64,000 nt of DNA from Bursaphelenchus xylophilus. Taxonomy: Eukaryota; Nematoda; Chromadorea; Rhabditida; Aphelenchoididae. The translations under genes were made by a program, and so were the position numbers. The notes beneath the pieces were generated by a model, which had not been told where the DNA came from, made no database searches, and saw only the letters and a program-made list of their open reading frames with translations. This document shows positions 11,003-21,281 of this stretch, in pieces (within the stretch, counting starts at the first letter, position 1; each line of letters opens with the position of its first letter). Where the stretch lies: positions 12,524,001 to 12,588,000 of the forward strand of contig CAJFCV020000004.1 in assembly GCA_904066235.2 (NCBI GenBank), read 5' to 3'.

Positions 11003-11782
11003 ATGGTAGCGGTCGGTTCGATATGCGTTTTCCTGGCGTTGGTTGCGTCGGCGGTGGAGTCGCGGATGGTCAGCAGAGAAGAGCAGCGATTGTCAAGAGG
11101 TGAGCCTAATGCGATTGTCAAGAGGTGACCGAAAAATAATGTGTTTTTGAAAGCGGCTGTCACAAAGCAAGCATAATTAGAGGATAGATTCCCAGACCTT
11201 TCGCGAATGTTCTTTTCAAAGTCTTGTAGCAAAAGTAATTCAGTTAAAATTAGCCATGCACTTTTACAATACAATCCCCATCATAATCGGGTTTTCGGGT
11301 TGCGAAAGGTGGCGAGGAATTTCGTAAATTTGATTATTGAGATTTAAAGAACGATTAAAATGGCTTTGTACTTAAAGTATAGACAAAACTACATTCCTAA
11401 AGGCAATTTAAGGATTTAAATCTTCTTTTTTTCAGGCCAAAACAACAGAAACGTCCGATCCATTCGCAAAGCCAGCCTCGCATCTCCTCGCTCTCTCAAC
11501 AGCATGCTAAAACAGCCAATCTTGTCGTTCGGCTCGTGGTTCGGGCCACATCGTTCGAAGCGCGAACATGAACTACCGGTCGAGACCCCGGAGGCCGCGA
11601 ACTTCGAGGAGCAAAAAGAGGAGCTTCTGGAGACAATCGACAATCTTCTACTCAATGAACTCAAAAAAGAAGTCAAAGATGACGCGGAAGTCGTTGTTGG
11701 CGACAACGCGCAACAAAACCTCGTCCGACCCAGCCGGCTGCGACGACTTTTCGGCAAAAACGCGGTCATTGTGCAACTGTAG
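11003..11782 (+). CDS. Secreted prepropeptide-like protein, unrecognised
   Basis: Two exons (11003-11099, 11436-11782) join in phase to 147 codons. Residues 1-~20 (MVAVGSICVFLALVASAVES) are a clear signal peptide. The rest is charged and contains basic cleavage-like sites: IRK, RSKR after SFGSWFGPH, and RLRR before a C-terminal LFGKNAVIVQL. A predicted helix (EEQKEELLETIDNLL) fills the region between. This layout is that of a neuropeptide or small secreted-protein precursor. I recognise no known family; the LFGK is not followed by a basic residue, so amidation processing is not assured. The 3' splice site is TTTTTTCAG. The 5' splice site lies in a direct 18-bp duplication (units at ~11084 and ~11110), so a second, frame-shifting donor sits 26 nt downstream. 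Confidence 0.7.
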
Positions 11783-12025
11783 AAGCGCTAAATCCGAGTA
11801 GCATTCGTACAACGCTCTCGATCGATCTCTCTCCTCTCGCAATTCAAGAAATCCCCGGCATTTTGTGTGCAGAATGATGAAGTTTGTGTGAAAAAACTAG
11901 AGATTAGTCTTCTCCTTTCTATTTATTCGTTATGTCTCATTCGTTGACGTCTTCAGCCGAATTACAGAGATTCTAATCCCATTACTCAGCTTCCTCAATT
12001 TGAGGTCATCCCGATTATGTTGAGG

Positions 12026-12068
12026 TCTCTCTCTCTCTCTCTCTCCGTTGCCCGCTCTCTCTCTCTCC
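12026..12068 (+). repeat. (CT)n microsatellite
   Basis: Two runs of CT dinucleotides are separated by CGTTGCCCG. They lie between the 11-kb gene and the nuclear receptor gene. Confidence 0.85.
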
Positions 12069-12284
12069 GTTCAGTGCCAAAGAAAAAGACAAAGGAAATA
12101 CCGTTACTCGTTTTTAATTTATTATATTTTCAATCTATTTAATAAAAAGTATTATTACATATGTGTAAAGGAAAATGTCTTGTGAAAATCTAGGAATGAA
12201 ATTGTAACATAAAATGACCAAACAATGGTCTGATTTTTGCTAAATTTGGCACAGATATTGCACATGGATCACATATCAATTCCA

Positions 12285-12450
12285 AAAATTTTTAGCTCGC
12301 GCCTTGCAGGGGCCGCTGAGATAACCAATTTCGCGGCCGAGAGAGTACGCGAAACCCGGAGAGCGGCCACAGAGAGGAAAAAGTTACTCTAACTTTTCGC
12401 AAATTTTCATAAAAATCTAAGCGTCGCACTTGTGGCACTTCCCCTGTAAA
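12285..12450 (+). repeat. Rearranged repeat family G copy
   Basis: The left part carries the family blocks in reverse complement (AGCTCGCGCCTTGCAG, GAGAGTACGCGAAAC). The right part carries the 3' blocks in forward orientation (AAATCTAAGCGTCGCACTT, CACTTCCCCTGTAA). This suggests an inverted-arm version of the element. Confidence 0.5.
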
Positions 12451-12607
12451 TTCTCATTTGACAAGACCAAAAAAAATATTCGGTTAAAAATAAAATTCCG
12501 CTCGCCTTGCGTATCTCTTATCAGCCCCGAAAATGGAGTGAACTCCTCAAGAGGGAACTGTTAACGGCAAAATAAATTTGGAATTTTGATTTTAATTGAA
12601 TTTTGGG

Positions 12608-15261
12608 ATGGTTTCCACCACAGAAGTCGGGGATGAAGAGCAAGAGGCGTGCAAGGTAGTGTTCGCATAGCGTTAACAAAGTGTTCAAGGTGTGCGGCGA
12701 CAAACCGATCGGATTTAATTTTGGTGTGGTCAGCTGCGACTCCTGTCGCTCCTTCTTCCGGCGATGCAACGGCGCGGAAAAGGTAGGCAAAGCGACTGTT
12801 TTTATAAGCGTATCCCGACTTTTTGGGTCGACGATAGCATGAGTCAACACAAACTCGATCGATACGGGGCATAGGACAGGTGGATACCTAATTTCCTATC
12901 ATTTTTAGACACTCAAATGTCCGTTTCAACGGAACTGCGTGATAAACAAAGAATCCAGAAGATGCTGTCAAGCCTGTAGACTGCAGAAATGCTACTCGGT
13001 AAGTTCAAGCAACCTTTGTTCGAACACCTTTTAGGTCGGCATGTTCTACGAGGAGAATGCGCGAAAACGACCGTATCGGAAGAGCTCCGGGAAATCATCG
13101 GTGGCCTTAAAGTCCCCAAAGAAATCACCGCTTACGCCGGTCGAAATGCCCGTCTCCCCACCGAAACATTGCCTATGCCGATGTCAATGTGGCTTCTATC
13201 CGAGTGACGCCAGATTGGTCGCAGTTTCAGACGTCGGAAAAGGTCATGGTGCAGCAGAAGTGGCTTGTTCGAAAGAGTTTTTAATGGTCGATCAGCAACT
13301 TCTAGTTAATGCAAACTCGCCGATGGGTCACGTACCCTCAAGGTGGGAAATTTTGTATGTCACTCTCTCAGGAAAATAATGTGGATTTGTCGCAGTAAAA
13401 TTTCTCGCCTCGTCGCAGTAGCTTGCAAAACCTCAAGCCTCAGCTAGCTGCCTCAAAGCGATGAGGGGCGATTCCAACGCATGGGAAATCCACATTATTT
13501 TCCCGACAGACTGATGGTTTAAAAAAAGCCACTGCATTAAAAAAAAGCTCCGCAATATTTAAATTCCAGCATTGACTTCCCTCCTCAACTTCCTGGAACA
13601 TCGTTTCAAACCGTCGACATTCCCAAGCCCCACATTCAAACACCATGTTATTCAAGCGACCTGCGCAAAACGTTGGAGTTGAAATATCAGCCAGTGGAGG
13701 CCGAAGCTTCAATATTGGGACTACCTCAAAATTATCCCAGTGTCATCCAGAATAGTCCGTACTTCTCCGCCCTACCGCAGATCTATGCCAATGCCGCTTG
13801 GCCGTATCAAGGAAGCGATCTTCAGCCGACGTTCAGGTACAGTGGCGGACTTGATCCAGTGGCAAAAAACGTGCCATTTTGCATCCGGGAAGTATCAAAA
13901 AATGTGGCAAAAAACCTCCCTTTCCAGGTGAAAAAACTCCGATTTCAACAGCGCGCCAGCTCCTTTTTTAAGGGAAAAGGCGCGCCCTTCAAAACGAAGT
14001 TTTTTCACTTGGAGAGGGAAGCATTTTGCCACATTTTTTGATACATTCCGGATGCAAAATGGTACGTTTTTTGCCACTGGACCACTGGATCAGTTCTCAC
14101 TGTAATTCAACTTTAGCTATCCCTCTCCCGCCATTCCGCCGTCCAATTTGTTGGAGATTATTGAGGCCGAGAATGCGTTGAATGATGTTGCTCTTGACGA
14201 CGAGAACCGTTCATTGATGGACGAACTCATTGATGCTAACGGTATTCTCAAAGCGCCTATGGAGCTGTCGATTCAGGAGCTGGAGAACCCAAACGAACTG
14301 TCCTTGATGACGGTGGTCAAGATCAGCGATTTGGCAATGAGAAGGATCATTGCGATGGTCAAGAAACTGAGGTTATTCCGAGATATTGAGCATGCCGATC
14401 AGATCGCGCTGCTAAAAGGTGAGCCGTTGTGAAATATTGCGAAATTAGGACTTCAGTGATTCGTAGAAATGAAAGTTAACTACAACGTATAGGTTGATAA
14501 AAACCCTTTTAGGTGGTTTATCCGAGCTCCTAATCCTGCGCGGTGTGATGGTATTTGATCCGCACAAGAACGCGTGGATCCATCATATTCACTCGGGAAG
14601 TCAGGAGATCAGCCTTCGCGTGGACGTGCTGAAGAAAAGCCCGGAGGAAGAGCACTACCGCGCACACACTCGATTCCTCACCTCCTTCGACGAGGAGTGG
14701 CGGACGAATGAGCCAGTGATGCTGATTCTGAATGGAATTATCTTGTTCTCGCCCGATCGCCCGAATCTGAGGTATGATGTGACCATTTGACTTTTGGATT
14801 AACATATACATATTTAGTATCTGTGTAATTCTCCCAAAAGCATTCAAGATAATTTATAACACTTGGCCACTTTTAGTAATTCAACTTTTGACGTAAAAAT
14901 CTCGGCCGTTTCTGTAATCCGCGAGCTAGAATTCCTTCACAGGTCTTGGAAAAATTTAATCCATACTTGTGCCAATTTTCATCAAAATCTAAACGTCGCA
15001 CTTCGAGAACTTACCCTGTAACGTCATTTCAGGAACCCGCAAGCCGTCACACGGACAAGAGAACGCTATCACAATCTCCTTCGCAACTATCTACGCAATT
15101 ATTGCTCAAACGACGCCGCCAGCTTAGATGCCTACACCAAGCTGACCGTTAAGCTGGATGAGTTGAAAGAGCTGAACCGGTCCCTTCAACGCATCTACAG
15201 CCGATTAAATCCCGATGACTTGGAGCCTCTGCTGAAGGAACTCTTTGCCTCCACCGCTTGA
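12608..15261 (+). CDS. Nuclear hormone receptor, HR96/DAF-12 (NR1J) type
   Basis: Eight exons (12608-12655, 12690-12782, 12909-12998, 13035-13342, 13570-13836, 14117-14418, 14513-14771, 15033-15261) join in phase to 531 codons. It is a ligand-regulated nuclear transcription factor. The DNA-binding domain spans residues ~15-80: first finger CKVCGDKPIGFNFG, P-box CDSCRSFFRR, second finger CPFQRNC...RRCCQACRLQKC, then VGM. Cysteine spacing and the GFNFG/SCRSFF words resemble the NR1J group (Drosophila HR96; C. elegans DAF-12, NHR-8, NHR-48), whose P-box is normally ESCKAFFRR, so D and RS replace E and KA. The ligand-binding domain is in the last three exons (~residues 270-531). The hinge holds an odd cysteine cluster, CLCRCQC. 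The exon-4 donor (AG|GTGGGA) was chosen because it restores phase. Intron 1 is only 34 nt; intron 4 carries a MITE B; intron 5 is almost wholly a MITE A. The orthologue is not assigned. Confidence 0.88.
13359..13514 (+). mobile_element. MITE B in nuclear-receptor intron 4
   Basis: The left end is degenerate (TCTCAGGAAAATAATGTGGA). The right end is TCCACATTATTTTCCCGACAGACTGA. The two form inverted repeats inside the intron between exons 4 and 5. The interior is rich in short palindromes around GTCGCAG. Confidence 0.7.
13840..14102 (+). mobile_element. MITE A forming most of nuclear-receptor intron 5
   Basis: The element starts CAGTGGCGGACTTGATCCAG, two bases after the GT donor, and its partner end is TTCTCACTG. 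TA flanks it on both sides (13838-13839, 14103-14104). The host intron is 13837-14116 (280 nt), so 263 nt are MITE. Only one G plus the TA precede it, and TA plus ATTCAACTTTAG follow. Coding phase is kept across the junction (AG|C, Ser). See findings. Confidence 0.88.
14885..15022 (+). repeat. Repeat family G copy in nuclear-receptor intron 7
   Basis: Blocks ATCTCGGCCGTTTCTG, CGCGAGCTAGAAT, AAAATCTAAACGTCGCACTT and CTTACCCTGTAA lie just upstream of the TTTCAG acceptor. Most of this intron is the repeat. Confidence 0.65.
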
Positions 15262-15309
15262 GATTTTTATTTATTTTGTGCTGTGGTCAATGATAACGTT
15301 TGCTTGTAA

Positions 15310-15315
15310 AATAAA
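15310..15315 (+). terminator. Poly(A) signal of the nuclear receptor gene
   Basis: AATAAA lies 49 bp after the TGA stop. The 15316-15792 interval to the next start codon holds only diverged repeat-like sequence and no exon that I can see. Confidence 0.6.
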
Positions 15316-15792
15316 CCGTCTCCAACTTTAATTAAAATGTTTTCAAAATTCGAAATATTCCTATTCCAAAGATCTGGCACGTTGCTACAGAAATGCCTCC
15401 TTCTTTTCAACCGCGACAAATTTTAATCGTTTTTTTGGCCGAACGCATAAATTTGGCCAGATTTTAACGAAAACAGGAGGGGCCACAAAGAAAGTCAAAG
15501 AACGGCGTTCCGTTCCCCATTTTTTGCCATATTTTTGTATTTGCTCCGTTCGCGGAAACGGCGGGTTTTCGGATCAAAATTTGAGGCATTTTGATCTACG
15601 GTACATTGATCGGTTACCAGCGAACGCTTTAGAATCTCGCTACGATATAAGTCCAGCGTCTTCAGTGTTAAGAGCGCAATCTTTTTCAGCGTCTCAAAAT
15701 CGCTTGTAATAGATCTCGAAACGTCTCCCATTTCCGGTTTATGATATCTCAGCTGATCTGACAGAGATCTTTTAGAGCTAAGGACGTTCCAA

Positions 15793-17429
15793 ATGGAAGA
15801 TTTCGATATCACCTTGCTCCGTTCGATGAAACCGGGACGGCTTTCGACTCCGGTGGTCAAGAAAAGGAACGCTGGAGACTTTGTCCGGAAGTATTTCTTT
15901 CAAGGTGAGAAATTTCAAGTTTTCTGTTGCGTTTCTTTTGTCTTACTGTAGAGTAATGTAATCGAAAAATTTTCAGGTCAAAATCTCGACGAGCGCTTGC
16001 AAGCCCAGCTGGATGAGATTGAAAAGGAAAAATTGCCATTTCATGAGAGGTACCGCAAATTCTTGGCACTTTTCCTGCCTTTTCTCTTCTTCCAAGTTTG
16101 TTGGTGGACCATAGCCTTAAAGCACGACCTTTTGCCGTTGTTCTGGACAAGATACGAGATGTCCGTCACTATGATTTTTGGCTCTTTTTTGGCAGGTAAG
16201 TAGGGTAGACCAAACGTTTTAACTGGTAATTAACTTATAAGGAAACGTCCTAATTTTTGGTCCATATACCTTGAAGATAAATAACCAGAACTTGCGTCAA
16301 TTTTCATTACATTTCATGTAAAATACGAGTGCCTTTCTTAGAGCACTTTCGCTGTAAAATTTGTAAGCCGAATCACCTCAAACTTCTTTTAGGAGCCACC
16401 TCTGAAGGCGGCGGTGCAGTAGCATTCCCGGTGATGACATTGCTTCTGAAGATCCCTCCAAAAATTGCAAGAGACTTTTCGCTGATGATCCAATCCTGTG
16501 GAATGTCTGCCTGCTCTTTTACCATCCTCTTCATGAAGATCAAGCTGGAATGGCACTCAATTATCTTCTGCAGTCTGGGCGCGACTCTGTCCGTGATTCT
16601 GAGCTTGGAGTTCTTGGACGATGCGGTTGACAGCAAGTTTTTACCCGGTTCTCTAAAATACGATGGCCACATTTTTCGTTGAACTATCCCATCTCCATTT
16701 ACAGATCAAGAGAAGAAGATGATCTTCGTTTCCATTTGGTTTGCATTTGCGGTCGCCTTGCTGATGCTGAACCTCCAACGGAAACGACAAACCTTCGATT
16801 CCGTGCCAAACTTTGGGCCCTGGAAAGCGCTTGTTCTCGTTGTCACCGGGATGTTTGGCGGTCTTCTGAGCGCCTGGACCGGCTCCGGAATCGACATCTG
16901 CTCGTTCTCCGTTCTCACTTTGCTTTTCCGCGTTAGCGAAAAGGTTGCAACTCCAACGTCCGTGATCCTGATGTGGCTGAACACTTGGGTCGGCTTCTAC
17001 TGGCGTCATCTCATCCAAGGCGACATCAGCCCCCTTGCCTGGGAATATTTCACCGTCGCCGTGCCCGTCGCTGTCACTATGGCTCCATTGGGCTCTTTGT
17101 GTGCGTCGTTCTTGCATCGACAAGTTTTGGCGTGCTCGATTTACGTCCTGGAGACCGTCGCTCTTCTCGGATTCCTCGCCACCGGCCCGGCATGGAGGCT
17201 GATCATCATTGGCGCCTTTATTATTGTTATCGCGTAAGTGGCCTTCTCTTTTTTGCCGAATATCTTCATGTTTCGAAGGAAGTAAGACCGGATTTTCAGA
17301 AGCATCTCTTTCTGGATCATCAGTCGTCTCGGCAAGAAGCTCTGCGACAGAATTGAAGCCGATCTGTCAGAGATTCGAACCCCTTCGTCCTCGGGATCTA
17401 CCGCTTATACCGTGGAGAAGACACCGTGA
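15793..17429 (+). CDS. TauE/SafE family membrane anion exporter
   Basis: Five exons (15793-15904, 15977-16195, 16393-16647, 16705-17233, 17300-17429) join in phase to 414 codons. The TauE/SafE (sulfite exporter) family moves small anions such as organosulfonates or sulfite; substrates of the animal members are unknown. After ~75 charged cytosolic residues there are about eight to nine hydrophobic segments in two related halves. Each half holds the family's glycine-rich signature: SEGGGAVAFPVMTLLL (first) and GGLLSAWTGSGIDICSFSV (second). The tail is short, polar and serine-rich. The exon 3/4 join (CCCG|GTTCTC to ACAG|AT) is the only one that keeps frame into the next membrane segment. The next gene downstream, atlastin, is convergent (stop codons ~290 bp apart). 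Length agrees with other animal members. Confidence 0.85.
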
Positions 17430-17598
17430 TTTTTTTCACGATATCACCCAAGATATTTTACCGCATAATGCAGCCCACATATCTCATCGTTAATTTTGCA
17501 TGATTATATTTATATTATCTCTTTACCATATCTTCCTAATATTACCGTATTACCGCCTCAAAATCCTATCATGTTCACAACATATATTTGTCGATTGC

Positions 17599-17604
17599 TT
17601 TATT
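17599..17604 (-). terminator. Poly(A) signal of the atlastin gene
   Basis: TTTATT on the plus strand reads AATAAA on the minus strand, ~115 bp past the atlastin stop codon. Confidence 0.5.
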
Positions 17605-17719
17605 ATTAGTAACACAGTACCATAAATTTATCGAAAACCGTGTACAAAACACACTTGAACCGCATTATCACAAGGCACATTTTGATTTACACAAATGGGA
17701 ACATGAGCTCAGGTTAGCT

Positions 17720-20700
17720 TCATATGTCGCGTTCGAGGCCCAAGCAGACGCGGAGTGTCGGCTTCACCGTGACCCAGACCCAGATCCCGCAGAGAGCGGT
17801 GAGTGAGATGGGGATGGCAACGATGCCGGCGCTTACAACGCCCAGTTGAAGGGAGAAAACCGTGGCTGCGACGGCACCTGGAAAGCCGAAGATCAGTGAG
17901 ATCATCAGTCTGTCGGGAAAATAACGAGCGCAACATCGCATCGAAAATCTCGTCGCTGCCGAGAAAATTAATGGTGCGACCTCAAAGTCAACCCAGCGAC
18001 ATTGTGCTCATTATTTTTCCAACAGGGTGATACAGTGGCGGACCTGATCCAGTAGAAAAAAACGTCTCATTTTGCATCCGGGAAGTATCAAAAAATGTAG
18101 CAAAATGCCTCCCTTTCCAAATAAAAAACTCCGTTTTGAAGGGCCTTTTCCCTTACGAAAAGAGCGGGGTTTTGAAATGTTTTTTCACTTAGAGACGGAG
18201 GTATTTTGCCACATTTTTTGATGCTTCCCGGATGCAAAATGGTAAGTTTTTTTCCACTGGACCAGGTCCGTCACTGTATAACCGGCCGAGGAGGACCGAA
18301 TAGGCATTTGGAAGGTAAATTGTGGCTGGAGCAGGAGATAAGTCTGATTTTAGTATTCGAAAAATTAGGAGAAGCGTTAAAAAATAGTCTCTGACGCCGC
18401 AATTTACCCTTCTCCTCACACGCAATCATCTTATGGTCAGGGAGTGCCGAATCGCAGCTCATTTTCACTTATAAGTCGAAAGCAGCTCGGATTCACTTAT
18501 AAGTCATCATCGTCCATATTTTTGTGCAACGCGTAGGCAAGGTTTAGAAGCAATCCAGCTGCTCCGGAAGCCCTTTTCCTACGTGCTGGTTTCAGCGACC
18601 GCTGCGTTGTCGTATATTTACCTGAAGCCGCCGATCCAAGGCCGAGTCCGAGAAGCGGAGAGTCGCCGCAAGCCAGCATCGCCGATGCGCAGCCCGTAAC
18701 GCGCTTCTCTTCGTTTTGACGTTTGTATCGCTCCAATTCCTTCTGAAATGAAAGGTTGTAGAGATAACTCATTAAATAATTAAACAAAATATTTAGAAAT
18801 TCAGGAAAACTCAAACCCACATTGATTTGATCTTGTAGTCTCGCCAGATTTCGTGAGCGAATATCTCCACTCTCGACTTTCGGGCAACGGTCGTAGATGT
18901 TGAGCGCTTTCACTCCTTGTTTGATATGTATCTCCTGAAGCTTCTTCTCCGGTATCATCCGTGAGGATTTTGTGGCCTAAACATCCAGTTATACTATACT
19001 TTCAAAAAAGTTCCTACCCTGTCCATCCCCTTGATGTAGAACTGTTTCGCTTCGGCCATGGCCTCAGTGGAAGCGAGGTAAATGTTGGCGTTGAGGAAGT
19101 CGCGGGGCGAGGGGTAGACGTGAGTGTCGAAAATCTTGGCGTATTCCTTCAAAATGGCCGGTTTATCAGCATATACATCATTAAAAAATTACATCCAAGA
19201 TGAGCAAAAACAAAGCTCGCTTACCTTCACAACCTCAGCAAATCTTCTGCACGATATTTCCTTCCCATTGATGACCTTCGGCTTCAAGGCGTTCGGGTTG
19301 AGCAAGGATTGGACCATGTTTTTGACCTCATCGCGGAACGCCGGCTTGATGTCCTTGACCAGGCCCCGGAACGAGCCTCTCTCCGCCACCTTTTGTCCGG
19401 GGTACGGCAACAAAAAGCAGTTGATCTCCTCGAAACAATCGACCAGAATCTCCCGCATCTCTCGGCTCTCTTTGCCCATCTCTTCCGAGGGTTTCAGGAA
19501 GTCGTCGAGGTACTTTTCCCCGCCCCTCACCCCGAACGGATAGGATTCGTTGGTGCGGAAGTCGCGAATCAAAAAGTGAAGATTCTGAAATGGGGTCCCG
19601 AACTCCATGGCCTCGTCGAACGCCAATTTGCCGTAATCGGTGAAAAATTTGAACAACTCCAACGCCTCTTCGGTGATCATTTCGTGCAGATTGAAGCATT
19701 GGCAGCTGCTGAGCATCGTGCTGAGTGTGAAGACGGCCGTGCTGGCTGGATAGCCGGATGAGGTCTGATCGAATGTTCCTTGAGTGTCCATCTGAAGTTG
19801 ATCAATTTTAAGGGTGACGCGTAAGTTTTGAAACGTTGAGCTTTGGCCGAAAACATGCTCAAATTAAAAGAGGGGATTGCTAAAAGATGCCCAGAATTTT
19901 TGGCTTTACAATAGATCTGCAGACGCAATATAGTAAACATTTTTTGACCAAACGATAGCAAAAGGATGACAGTTTTTTTGAACATATTTTTTGGCATATG
20001 CAAGACTCCTAGTTCGCGCTTTACAGAAACGATCGAGACTTTTAGGTCGAAAGTTGACGAAAAAATAACTTTTTCTACAAATTTTAACAACATGAAAATT
20101 TTGATGACGTTTCTATATTAAAAAGTCATTTTTCCACAAAAAATCTGTTTTTTTTCCGCGTGAAACTAAAAAATTTTGCGACCAAAAAGCGATTTTCTTT
20201 GACCGCTCTCCGCTTTCGCGTGCTCTCGGCCGCAAAAACCGTTGAAAATCTCGGGTTTGAGAAGAACCGAATAGTCAAACTCATCAAAATACTGCCTTAA
20301 AACCGGCGCAAAACGATGCTCACCAACAAAACGGCGTAGCGCTCTCCATTCGGCCCATCGACCAGAATCGGCTCTCCCCACAGCCAGATGCCTACGGTGT
20401 CGCGCTTCGCACCGGAGCGCCAGTGAAATCCGTCCAGAACGGTCTCATCATGCAACCATTCCATCTCCAGGTTGCTGTGCAATTCCTTCTGCGAATATTG
20501 TAGGATGTAGAGGTACTCAAGGAAAAAGTTCAACAAGAAACTTTTTCCTTTACGGAATGTGCCCGCAACGCTGATCACCACCACCTGAAAAACAATGTAT
20601 TCGGTATGATTTATAGAGTTACAACCTCGAGGAATTAAAATTCAGGTGTCTTTTGGCATTACTTTGAGTATCAGTCTGTCGGGAAAATAATGTGGATTCG

Positions 20701-21281
20701 CCGCTCCATGGAATCGCCTAGTATAGCTTTGCGATGGCAACAGTGACGGACCTGATCCAGTGGCAAAAACCGTACCATTTTGCATCCGGGAAGTATCGAA
20801 AAATGTAGCAAAATACCCCCCTCCCCAACTGGAAAAACTCCGATTTCAAAAGCACGCCCGCTCTTTTTTTAAGGGCCTTTCAAAACGGAGTTTTTTTAGT
20901 TGGAGAGGGAGGCATTTTGCAACATTTTTTGGTACTTCCCGGTTGCAAAATGGTACGTTTCTTGCTACTGGATCAGGTCCGTCACTGCAGCCGCGGCTGG
21001 AGATTTGGTGCCAGATTACGACTAGGCATTTTTCTGCGACAAATCCACATTATTTTCCCGACAGACTGATAACATTGTACCTTTCGATTCGCCACCGACG
21101 AGTGATTGAGGACCGCATTCAGCGCGTTCTTGTTCATGCGCAGCGCATTAGGATTGGAGTTGGAGGGGACGAACAGCTGGACGGGACGGATTTTGTGCCG
21201 ATGCTCCATGGGGTCGTGAACGCCGGCCTCGATCTGAAACGGTCGGGGGATTTCGGCGTCCGCCGATGTCATCGGCTTCAT
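17720..21281 (-). CDS. Atlastin-like GTPase (ER membrane fusion)
   Basis: Seven minus-strand exons (21281-21081, 20584-20324, 19791-19225, 19146-19018, 18976-18821, 18742-18622, 17877-17720) join in phase to 530 codons. Atlastins are dynamin-related GTPases that fuse ER tubules. Seen here: P-loop GTFRKGKSF, then WRSGAKRDTVGIWLW, G3 MDTQGTFDQ, G4 LIRDF, the FLLPYPGQKVA segment, and a helical middle domain through exons 4-5 (ILKEYAKIFDTH, TEAMAEAKQFYIKGMDR). The C-terminal hydrophobic hairpin is encoded by exons 6-7 (ALCGIWVWVTVKP). The tail after the hairpin is only ~13 residues, so the amphipathic C-terminal helix of human atlastins seems absent. The start is the ATG at 21281 (MKPMTSADAEIP); the frame stays open upstream, so an earlier start is possible. 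Introns 1 and 6 hold MITEs A and B. The last acceptor was placed at TTTCCAG (17878-17880) because the nearer CCCGACAG in the MITE end breaks frame. Whether it equals C. elegans atln-1 or atln-2 is not decided. Confidence 0.88.
17905..18029 (+). mobile_element. MITE B in atlastin intron 6
   Basis: Left end TCAGTCTGTCGGGAAAATAA, right end degenerate TTATTTTTCCAACAGGGTGA. It abuts a MITE A copy with only TA between them. Both lie in the intron between atlastin exons 6 and 7. Confidence 0.7.
18033..18275 (+). mobile_element. MITE A in atlastin intron 6
   Basis: The ends CAGTGGCGGACCTGATCCAG and CAGGTCCGTCACTG are flanked by TA on both sides. The arms are inverted repeats around a GC-rich centre (GGGCCTTTTCCC). 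Confidence 0.85.
20671..21069 (+). mobile_element. MITE B interrupted by MITE A, in atlastin intron 1
   Basis: The outer ends TCAGTCTGTCGGGAAAATAA...TTATTTTCCCGACAGACTGA are near-perfect inverted repeats, flanked by TA. Between them lies a complete MITE A (20741-20987). Remaining MITE B sequence is ~150 bp, matching the other B copies. So A jumped into B after B was in the intron. Confidence 0.85.
20741..20987 (+). mobile_element. MITE A nested in MITE B
   Basis: The ends are CAGTGACGGACCTGATCCAG and GGATCAGGTCCGTCACTG. The flanks are AA and CA rather than TA, so the target duplication has mutated or the ends were trimmed. Confidence 0.8.

Noticed and set aside
16653..17123. 156-codon minus-strand open frame opposite the TauE/SafE gene
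   Set aside because: It mirrors the coding exon; the sense strand has membrane segments and family motifs.
17365..17385. GATTCGAACCCC, resembling a tRNA B-box
   Set aside because: It is inside the last exon of the TauE/SafE gene, with no A-box or cloverleaf around it. No tRNA was found in the window.
17905..17941. MITE B end (CCCGACAG on the minus strand) as the splice acceptor of the last atlastin exon
   Set aside because: It gives the wrong phase and an immediate stop after exon 6. The acceptor TTTCCAG at 17878-17880 keeps the frame, so the MITE end is purely intronic.
19172..19225. Atlastin exon 4 starting near 19172 with a non-AG acceptor
   Set aside because: The short open stretch before 19146 lacks any AG. 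Using TTTTGAAG at 19147-19148 gives a clean alignment to other atlastins.
19309..19761. 150-codon plus-strand open frame opposite atlastin exon 3
   Set aside because: It is the antisense of the GTPase exon and lacks a recognisable domain.
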